Assembly: GCA_914767715.1 (NCBI GenBank)
Contig: OU612065.1
Coordinates: 20,088,001-20,152,000, forward strand
Source of the DNA: Membranipora membranacea
Lineage: Eukaryota > Bryozoa > Gymnolaemata > Cheilostomatida > Membraniporidae
Direction of reading: 5' to 3'
DNA: 64,000 nucleotides
Shown here: positions 54,964 to 64,000 of the stretch, in pieces
Position numbering within the stretch: the stretch's first letter is position 1
Layout: each line of letters opens with the position of its first letter
The notes under the pieces: model-generated
Seen by the model: the letters and a program-made list of their open reading frames with translations, nothing else
Database searches by the model: none
What the model was told of the DNA's origin: nothing
Position numbers and translations under genes: made by a program

Positions 54964-56371
54964 TTACTTGAGTAGAAGTTTCACAGCGTCCGTCTCAGCA
55001 CATTCATAGTAGGATTGTCCGTTGTGTTTCTTTGTTTTATCAGCACCCTGAAAGTTGATATAAAATCCGTATAAGAAGAAAGCACGATCAGTTTGTGACA
55101 GGGCATTGGCTTTCTAAATTGCCATTTAAAACTAAATAATGAATGATTTGAGCCCATCAACAAATATTCTGAGAGTATAAAAAACTCTATAGCATAGCTA
55201 GTGTATTGACACTGATCAGCCAGATAGTAACAGAGTGTAGGTCAGTAGGAGACTGGAAAGTAACAGTCAGATGAAGAAAATAAAATGCAGTTGACATAAC
55301 GAGGCACATTATGTGCTTGATGAACTCATCCTAGATGATATATTATCCATCTGCAATTGTTTAGTACACATGTACTTACATTAGCTAGGAGTAATGAGAC
55401 ACACTTTTCATGTCCTTCAAATATAGCTGTGAGTAGGGGAGTGATTTCGTATTTATCAGATGCCTACAACAGACATCACATCACCAAGCACTTGTATGGA
55501 TACTGAGTCAATGGAAGCATCGGGTTGGTGAGAGTTAAGTACATTACGAGAAGAAATTAAATAAATTCATGACAGGAATCAGATATCCCCTAACAGACTC
55601 GTTAAAATCGTGTTGGTTTTTAGGCTCCACCTCATAGGAAGGGAATTATAACTTACATTAACATCAGCCCCTTTAGAGATCAAATATTCTACTACTTCTG
55701 CTTGTCCATAATCAGCAGCAAAGTGTATAGGATACCGTCCATCAACCATACTGTTCACCTTTATACCCTTAAAGTAAGAAAACAAAATTTTAGGTGTTTG
55801 TAGATGTATGAGGCTTTCAAAGCATAGGCCTAGAGGATTCTGAAAATTCTACTAGTCATATCACCTTTGTGGGATCTCTCCCTCTGATTGAGTGTGCTCT
55901 ACTTATTGAATGCAACTTTCCTATAAATAAGATTGCATGCCTACATACATACACGTATGTGACTAGACAAAATACATCCATCCACTTCTAAACCACCGTC
56001 ATTATTATACAATATTTAAATATATATATATAAATATAACAAGTTGTCAAGAAGATAAATGTGCCCAAAGCAAGTGCCATGCTTGATGAACTTGATACTA
56101 AAACCACATTCACATAATAATTTGATTATCTCAGGAGTATCATTTGATCAAACTTATTCTAAACATTGCATAGATTCATGATACTAATATTAGTAATAAG
56201 TGCAATGTCACAGCAATATAAATTAGACCAAGTCTACTGCTACTAGCTAGTAAGTAGTACTATAAATAATAATTGATTAGAAGTTCATTTTATCTAGATA
56301 GTTACCCCATCAATGAACCCTTGTACAGCTGGCAGATCACCATTCTGTAAGCTCCACTTGAAGTCAGACAT
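54964..56371 (-). CDS. MTPN: Myotrophin, 4 exons, 114 aa
   Basis: Myotrophin (V-1) is a small ankyrin-repeat protein that binds capping protein CP and blocks it from actin filament barbed ends; it is also implicated in NF-kappaB signalling and muscle growth in vertebrates. Exons 56306-56371, 55657-55767, 55380-55463 and 54964-55047 are all phase 0, giving 114 aa (human 118). Visible signatures are the N-terminal FKWSLQNGDLPAVQGFI, then two ankyrin repeats (GRYPIHFAADYGQAEVVEYL with ISKGADVN, and KYEITPLLTAIFEGHEKC with VSLLLANGADKT), and the C-terminal cap ending AVKLLLK. Exon boundaries fall cleanly between ankyrin units. The gene is divergent from the FAM124-like gene and convergent with the THEG-repeat gene. 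Confidence 0.96.
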
Positions 56372-57226
56372 TTTCTCTATTTCGTGAACAAATGAGTAAA
56401 TATGTAACTGTGAGTCTTTCGCTCTCAAACCTGACTGTTTTTGACAACAATAGAAGAGTGAAGAAAAAATATTATTCAATCCGGAAATCAGTATTGACCT
56501 TGACCCAAAATAAGTTAAACCTGCAGAATCCAACAAAATCAAAATAAATTTCAAGGGGTATGCGTGGTGTCCGTATTGATGTTATAAACTCAGGGAAATA
56601 GATTTTCTGCAGGTGCCCTTTATTCATATACAGCAGAAACAGAAATATTTGGTGATATGTTTTGTCCTCAAATTAAACTAATAATGCCTCCTATCATATT
56701 CTCAAGCAGTAAGTGGAATAGGTAATCTGACACTGTGTTAATGACTTGTAGTTACTTGTAAAATAAGCGTTTCAATGGCCAATTCCACCTTTTCATAAAG
56801 GAGAAGATAAGTTATAGGATTTCTAGGAATGGACAATGGACATGGTGGATATAAATAATAATTAATAAGTATATATATATATTAATATTATATTATTATA
56901 ATATATCACATGTTTGTATCTATCCATCTATGTATGTATATGTAGGCCTGAATATGTATATAATTATATATAGATCAAATGTCATAATCTACCTGGCAAT
57001 CAATGTTGATATCTGTTCTGACCTTCGCCATTGAAGGCTCCATTGTTGGTTGGCCTTAGACTTAATTAATTGAGTGAAAGGAAGAATTGTTGATTGTTCT
57101 TGTTGTCAACTCAAACCTCAGCCATACACTTCTGGGGGTGCGGGTGTGTGGCACCACCAATGCTTGGCACAGCAGAGCAGACAGTAGCTGACTGAAATAT
57201 ATAGATAAGTTAGAGGCAGAGCCACA
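56372..57226. promoter_or_regulatory. Divergent intergenic region MTPN / FAM124-like
   Basis: About 855 bp between two outward-facing ATGs, so it should hold both promoters and 5' UTRs. Very AT-rich around 56870-56910 (TATATATATATTAATATTA-like). No specific factor site is claimed. Confidence 0.4.
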
Positions 57227-60200
57227 ATGGAAAGCGAGGTTAGTGGCTAATAATTTTTAGTGTGCAATGTTACTGCTAGATTGGATTGATTTATTTAGTA
57301 ACACTAATTATGTCTGTTTAGCGCAAAAAATAGAAATTAAATTCAGCTTGACGAATCTGATTCTAAGATTAAGTCAGTCAATGATTTTTATTGGAAAAAT
57401 AAAGCTTCGTTTTTTGCATCCTAAACATTGCATTCGCAATTCATATCTATTGTAAAGCGCACAAATCCCATAATGGTCATTTTTTCGAGCTACCATCTAT
57501 TAGGAGGATCGCAAATCCCCTCTAACTCGCTGAAAATTGTAGATAAAATATGGATATTAATTTTTATTGTTGTAGTTGTCAGTGTGATTGGTATGTTTTC
57601 AATTTTCCCATAACATAAAAAATCATAAAATATGGCAGCTTGTATAAATTCAATAAATTAGATTTGTCTCAGGCTTCTGCAATATTTACTAGGAAAAATG
57701 AGCGTGTAAACAGTTGTCTATGATCCAATGTATTTTTTCGGTTAGGAGGTTCCTATCTTGAAAGATTTCCTATGAATAATAACCCGAGCATGTGTGAATG
57801 TAGAGAAACCATAGATTTAATGATAGTAAGCCTAGACAGGACACCATATGCAACTTAACTGAGTCACTCAATTGTGGGTGGCATTAGGACATTAAGTTGT
57901 GTTGTAGCAATGGTGTTATAATCCATTCGCGTTCCACCATCCAGGTTTTTTGTTGAAATCTTGTGATCAAATAGCTTGTCATGATAGATTTGATTGGATT
58001 TGTTTGAGAAAAAAGAATTTCTATAATGCAACTCTTTCAGAAAATAAACCTGCATACTCAAGTTGATAATATGTAAAAACCAATTCAGCTGTTGATTGAT
58101 TACTCTGGAGTTGTCTTTCTTGGACTTTTGGAAACTGAAATGAGATCCTATTAGATGCACAATTTTGGAGTATTGTCTGGTGTGAATTAGATCAAGTTTG
58201 ATCCATTTGCCCTCCTGTACTGGTCACGCTGCATTAGAGAGGAGGGGCAACTCCAAACGCAGGTAAATGGATCAAACTTGATCCAGGGAGGGTGGCTTGA
58301 TCTAGGTTTGAATAGTGTTACGTATTTGCCTCAGTTACAGTCACTGCATTCATGCTATAATTAAATCAACTAGTGCTGCCATAAACGCTTTTGTTGAAAC
58401 TTGGGAATTTAGATTAAACCCCAAAAATATCATCATGAGCAATAGGAATCTGAGAAAGCAATAGGAAAGTGACATTGACAATGGCTGTTTATTGCAGCTT
58501 TATGCGGTCATTTATCGGCTCAGACTTCTGGCATCCATTATAGTATCTAGGTTTTCATCCCAACTGTTAAATCAGGATTTTGGGCACCTTACCACTCTCT
58601 TTTGAACTAGTAGACCAATTTTCTGTTTTTTACTTTACAATAAAATTTGTATACGGGGGGGGGGGGGGATGAGGGGGATTTGGTGGATTTTATAGTAGCA
58701 CTGGTATACATTGTGGGCTAATCTATAAGCCCCTCATAATTAGAATGGAACAGCAATTGTCCCTGAATGTGAGAATACTAAAACCTATCACACAGGCATG
58801 CAGGGCGGAATGAATACAATTAACTGTTAGTACCCCTAGTATAGCTTATCCCTTCATGCTAGATTATCCCTGCTGACAACTTATGACTTGAGCAAAGTTT
58901 CCTGTCTAGACTCCCAGACCTAATGTACATTAAAGTTTCACAATATTTGTTGTTGCGCTGCAGGAAACTAAATCTTCATATAAAAATAAGCCATCAATAT
59001 TGTGAATGCCACGAGCTGAATTGTTTGCTATCAACGCCCAATCAATCTTTGGTTTCAGTTTGTGCAATGAATTTGTAATTGTGCACTGCTTACCCACGAA
59101 TGCTTTCAACGCACTTCTTGTATCAATAAAATGATATCCGATAATTGGGTAATGGGAATTGAAAAAATGCTTTTTAGTTATCCGTCCTGAGGGCTTGGTG
59201 TCACATTAGGGTAAATAAATTGCTTCAGGTGTAATCTTACCTGTAAAGAACAAATCATTTTGACTAAGTTACAGTTAGCATCAGTTCCACTTCGATTTAT
59301 ACATCAGAGTTGGCAAAAGGTTGTGTAGTGGAATTACAACCTTGATACTGGGTGCTATCGAGGCTGAATGAGCTGTGAACTTGGGTCAAATATCCAACAA
59401 AGAAATATTGTACTGTACATCTTCATACTCATTAAAAAAGTAAGTGGTTGTCATTTTGGCCAAGGAATGACAGAAAAATAAACCGGAGACATGTACATAT
59501 CTGACAGAGTTGTGGTAACCAGCATGAATCGTCCTGGAGGTGAAGAAGCTTTTAAAAACAATATATATGATTATTTTGTACATACTCCCTCCATTCACAC
59601 GACCAAATCTGTGATGACGAACGCATATAATTATGTCTCTGTGGTGTGATAAATTATTTATCACAATGCAGCAGTTTCCTGCCAGTGGGTAGGCCTAAAA
59701 GAGACACTAAAATTACTATTTGATCGAAGATTTTTTATCAATTTTTGTTTCTTCGGGCGTGGGCAAGTTTAACCCCAGGTCATGTTTGCACACAGCCATA
59801 CAAATCTAGATGAGCAATGCCAAGTATGAGAAGGCTACAATCAGATATTTGTAAATGTGTGTATGTTGAGAAAACAAATCAATAACTTGACATGAAAGCG
59901 ATCAAGAAAGCAAAGCTTCATTCTTAGTTGTGGCATTACACTTCATGGAGTTGTGGATTTACTCGTAGCAAGGTTATCGCACTGATTAATATGGGCACAT
60001 GGACCTCCTAGGGTTTGCAAAACACTTGGAAGCTGATAACCTCGTTGAACTTGAACCCTTAAGGTAATCAAGACAAATAATATATTTCACTCTTCACTCT
60101 CTTATATCAGCTGCGAACTGGTCACTCTCTTCATTCTCAAGTATCCTTTGTTGTGTATCTGAAGCTGTTATGATTAAGCTGAATAAGCTCTTGGACTATT

Positions 60201-63200
60201 ACAAATTTTAATAGTACTTAATAGTATTTTTATAGTAAGATTTCTTCTCAGAGGACTTTTAGCCGTCACTAATTCTTAGTGTTATTTGTAGATTTGACGC
60301 CAGTATGTAGTCCTTCGCTGTAAATCTTATTTCTAGAGAGAGCTGAATGCTGTCTGGAGGTTTTTAATGACATTTATTGATTTGTTATTTTATTTGATTG
60401 CGATAAGGAAAGGAAGAGGGTTTCGATTTGATCCAGGTATATTGTTATCGAAATATTTTCTGGTTAGATAAGCTGTATGCGCACCACAGCTGTAAAATAT
60501 CTGTGTTGTTGTGGAAAGTGTGTGAAAATGACTTTGCAAGTGTTTGATAGAACTTTAATCAAACTGTTTTGCATACTGTGCAAAATTCCTGTGGTGAAAG
60601 TTTGCATCATTGCCTAGATCTGTCTATAAGATTGGTGTTTGGTTTGGCACAAGTTCCCAAACATTGCTATGGCTTTGCTGGCTCGTAATTTATTTAAAAT
60701 ATTTGTCCAGCTTAAAATCAAATAAACTCCTGAGGAGGTTTACATGAGATTAGGACTAAAGCTTCGAATAAACTATAATTGAGTTTGAACTTTTACTTAC
60801 GTCTAGGTGTCATGTCAATTCTCAAGTCATTAGCATGTCGGTGCATGTATCGGACAGAACTCCTATGTATCTAGCAAGTAGCCGTCAGTCACTGCTCCAT
60901 CAGAGGTATTTTACTATTGGTATTACTAATTGGTCGTAATATGTATCCAAAGATGATGGAGTTGGAGGACACTCAGTCAGAGGACCTAGACCAGTGAGCA
61001 AAGCTTTGGATTTGGACATGTTCCAAACTTCTGCTTAAACAATCACGGAAAGAAGCAGATAATTTCCACTGGTTCTCTTATCTGGCACGACTAAACAAGA
61101 GCAGCAAGCGTTTTATGGTTTTGGATCATCCAGTATGTCAGCGGCTATTTTGATATCCATTTTCCACACCCTTTGTATTTGTTTCTATTTCCTTACCTCG
61201 TCTGTTATAGTGCATATCACTTGATTATGTTTGCTGCTTGCTTAGATCAACAAGGCAATATTTATCTCAGTATATTCTTCAAGTTTAGAGTAATCCCATA
61301 CCAGACTTGTTTACACATCACTAGGCAACGCATGCTTATCACATGCTAAGAAGTATGTGAACACGCAACAGTTTACATCATTTTACATCAATAGAATGTG
61401 ATAGATATCATTGAGATTGGTTTACAGAGATCTGGTCAATTTACCTGGCAGGTATATACCTGATAACGGCCATGGTATCTGATATTTACTCGAGAGTTGT
61501 GAAATAACTGGTACGCAATTCAATATCAATACAAGAAGTTTTCCTCTCGGTCTATATTGACTAATGTTTCATAGTGCAGCTCATTATCACTTTATTAGGA
61601 ACTTTGTCTCCGATTTGAAGGTAAATATACAGGAGTTTGTAATAGTAGTAATGATCTAGAACTTGGTTGAAATGCTGACGTAGTCCTGCGTCACTGGACT
61701 CATAGCTGTTTATGTGTCCTTATGAACAGTGAAAAAGGACAGTTGTTTATAATCATCAGATGCTCATAGCCAGAAGATGCTCTGTTACCAATTTGTAAAA
61801 CTCATCATGGAAGTGCACTGGATAGTTGCTCCCAGAGGATTCCAACAGCAAGCGTGGTTCATTTAATTTCTCTTGTCCTTGACATATGAACCAGCAATTT
61901 TTGGCTTGCCAAACAAGTGTAAATGTCAAACAAGCATTCTGATTAATTATTTATTATGGTTTATTTGCATATCATGACGGTATCACGGAGAAAGGATATA
62001 TCATTTACTCCTTGGACAGGAATTTTGTGAGGTTTAGAGGGGCTGGTGCAGTATAGTCTGAACTTTCTTCGTTTTGATTGTGGAATGCCAAATTTAAGTC
62101 GGAGACTTATTACATAGTGAATACCTGTGTCAAGCTGTGTCAGCGGCAGCAATCACTGACTCATGTCATTGATACCAATGCTACCTAATCTGCTAATATG
62201 AGAGAAAATCGATCTGTTGTAGGGCGTAGTATTGTTTGGTATCTTATAAGCCAGTTTTAATCAGCTCATTACTCTTTAATTACTATGACTCACAATACCT
62301 TTTTGTAGCCTCATAAAAGAATGTATGTGTCGTAGAGTACAAAGACTGGGTGTTTGCCGCTTATAAATAATAGAGAGGTGACTATAGTTTCATAGCATCA
62401 TTGTTTTATAGTGAACACTGGCATTTGTGCCACAAGGTTTAACCAGGGAGAATGGTTTAATTGAGCATGATGGTGATCGGAATACAATCTTCATCCTATT
62501 TATTTTGTCATTTTTAGCTAATAATGAGAATTAACTAGTTGGATATCACCCCATGACACTGACTTTAGTCAAGCTTCACTATGGATACAACTACAACACA
62601 AGCACCGACAATCTCTCTCATACTGGATCTGCAATCATCACAACAGAAGCTACTGGCGGATGCTGCCAAGGATATTGTTAATGACGAAGACTTGAAGACC
62701 ATCCTCAGAGTTGACCAAGCAGGGTTGTCTGGATTGGCAAACAAACAAGTAGGTTCCACCAAGGAGTTAGTTCCACTACATGATATAACATTTTTTCTAT
62801 AGACCGTCCCAAAGGTTGCCGTATCCAAGCTCTTTGAGATATTGATGTTAGATTACCATTCGCTTGTTTTCATGGGAAGCTTGAGTAGACAAGAACCCAG
62901 ATTGGCCCAGGGCTCCTTTCTTCGAAAACATAACACGATACACTGCAGCAAAAACGCAAGCCAGTGGACAGCCTCTATCATGACGTAGTCCATTAATCTT
63001 GTTGTTGGCTGATATTAACACTAAGCATGGTTTTTTTTCAGGTCAGATATGATAAGCTGAAACAAGATAGAATGTCCAAAGTCAAACCACACATGATATT
63101 AACTCCATCCCTATCAGTAGTCTTATTCACATTGGACACCGATCCGCAGCCATCAAAGATGGAATGCTGTCGACAGACATTTGGCAAAAGCCCATGGAAG

Positions 63201-64000
63201 TTTCATCATGTCACAGAGCTGAATACCAGCAAACAGCGTAGTAAACGGATTCATGTGCGACAAGAGTTCTATGAGCTGATGCCGAGCCTTCCCTTGTTCT
63301 CAATGAGTCCCACACACTTTGGAAAGCAGATTCTGAGAATTAACATTTTCACACATAACCACAGTAAAATGGTGAAATTTTACTCTTTGTTATTTGGACT
63401 TTCACCTACTGAGGTACGAGAAGACTTTTGCTTTTTTAACTTCAGCTATTTAAAGACACTCACTCTGCAATTGTCACTCAAAGGTGGACAAAAACTTATA
63501 CCGTATCCCACTAGTGGGGCCGATCTTGTGCTATCTCTACCCGAGGTACCATCGCACATGGAATTAGAACAGCTGCCGAACGGAATGAAATGCCTATGTG
63601 ATCCTGATGACAACTCTATCATCATTAGCCTCATGCCGACAGAGAAGGCCAATATTCCTCATCCGATACCTGATTCTGTTCAACTCAACCTTGAGATCCC
63701 TAAACCTCAAGATGTAGTTCCAAGTTTTTTACATTCGGGAAAAATCGGGTCAGAGATTTCCCATAAAATCAAAGCCATTGAGCTTGAAGAAAAGGAATGG
63801 GAGACTAAGCTGTCAGAGGCCAGGCCTGATGTCATACCAAAAGAGGATTGTATATTGGCAGCAGCTAGACTAAGGCCCTCGGGACCGACAGTGAGAAAAC
63901 TAGGTAGAAGTAGAAGCCCCGCAAACCCTGCCCGTAAATTGAAATTTCAAACTAAGAGCATAAACGTCTCAGAGGCGCCCGGGCAGGAAATGAATTATTC
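57227..64000 (+). CDS. FAM124-like protein, 5' exons; runs off the window
   Basis: Exon 62569-62748 and exon 63042 to beyond 64000 are phase 0 and open to the edge. A candidate first exon 57227-57238 (ATG with GCCACAATGG context, 4 codons, donor GTTAGT) splices in phase to 62569 across a 5.3-kb intron. Alternatively, translation starts at the ATG at 62581. Residues from exon 3 match the FAM124 family: PSLSVVLFTL, FGKSPWKFHHVTEL, MSPTHFGKQILRINIF, FYSLLFGLSPTEVREDFCFF and LQLSLKGGQ. FAM124A/B are glyoxalase/VOC-fold-like proteins without an established biochemical role. The segment downstream of about 63650 is charged, with Arg/Ser stretches (GRSRSPANPARK), and looks disordered. The 3' end is missing. 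Confidence 0.83.
57239..62568. other. Large intron or upstream region of the FAM124-like gene
   Basis: 5.3 kb with no supported coding exon. It contains a TIR element copy (58189-58283), a run of 14 G at 58655-58668 and otherwise unique AT-rich sequence. If the 57227 exon is wrong, this is intergenic and holds the true promoter. Confidence 0.4.
58189..58283. mobile_element. TIR element family 2 copy
   Basis: The left end AGATCAAGTTTGATCCATTT and right end AAATGGATCAAACTTGATC are nearly perfect inverted repeats (one mismatch over about 22 bp). The centre shares CTGGTCACG-type sequence with the other copies (TGGCGTGACCAG at 12299). No clear target duplication. About 95 bp. Confidence 0.8.

Overview
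This is a gene-dense stretch of an AT-rich animal (metazoan) nuclear genome. Genes are split into many short exons with GT-AG introns of roughly 0.3-1 kb. The proteins are animal-type (a CHK2 kinase with FHA domain, NOC3L, IK/RED, MORN1, NCOA4, myotrophin, FAM124). Decayed non-LTR retrotransposons, foldback MITE-like repeats and microsatellites lie in introns and spacers. The gene set and repeat style suggest a marine invertebrate, but the phylum cannot be fixed from the sequence. There are no bacterial operons, CRISPR arrays or recognisable tRNA/rRNA genes. Exon models were built by hand from splice signals, reading-phase continuity and remembered family sequences; no search was run.

Layout, left to right. 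(1) 276-812 (+): last two coding exons of an unrecognised gene. (2) 1547-10415 (-): NOC3L, 21 exons, about 746 aa, pre-ribosome biogenesis. (3) 11454-17660 (-): CHEK2, 14 exons, 556 aa, DNA-damage checkpoint kinase. (4) 17661-21658: a spacer with a (TA)n tract, a C tract and a truncated LINE reverse transcriptase. (5) 21659-28821 (+): an NCOA4-like gene (ferritinophagy receptor), 6 exons, 566 aa, with an antisense LINE and a MITE in its introns. (6) 29400-31717 (-): a 254-aa single-pass membrane protein of unknown family. (7) 32324-38489 (-), with a likely 5' noncoding exon near 40103: IK/RED spliceosome factor, 562 aa. (8) 40454-48220 (+): MORN1, 531 aa, divergent from IK. (9) 50379-54123 (+): a THEG-repeat (SPMAP2-like) protein, 261 aa. 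(10) 54964-56371 (-): myotrophin, 114 aa. (11) 57227 to beyond 64000 (+): a FAM124-like gene, truncated by the window edge.

These are mostly independent housekeeping or cell-biology genes rather than one pathway. Three neighbour pairs are divergent (CHEK2/NCOA4, IK/MORN1, MTPN/FAM124-like). MORN1 and the THEG-repeat gene are adjacent and both plausibly cytoskeletal or ciliary.

The points most worth a second look are: the NCOA4-like protein, where all 17 tryptophans sit in a repeated x-x-W-L/V motif and one copy matches the spacing of the human ferritin-binding I...W pair; a family of about 65-bp perfect or decayed hairpin elements (five copies); a second TIR element family, one copy with an 11-bp target duplication; and a tandem array that has multiplied a 5' splice site inside NOC3L.
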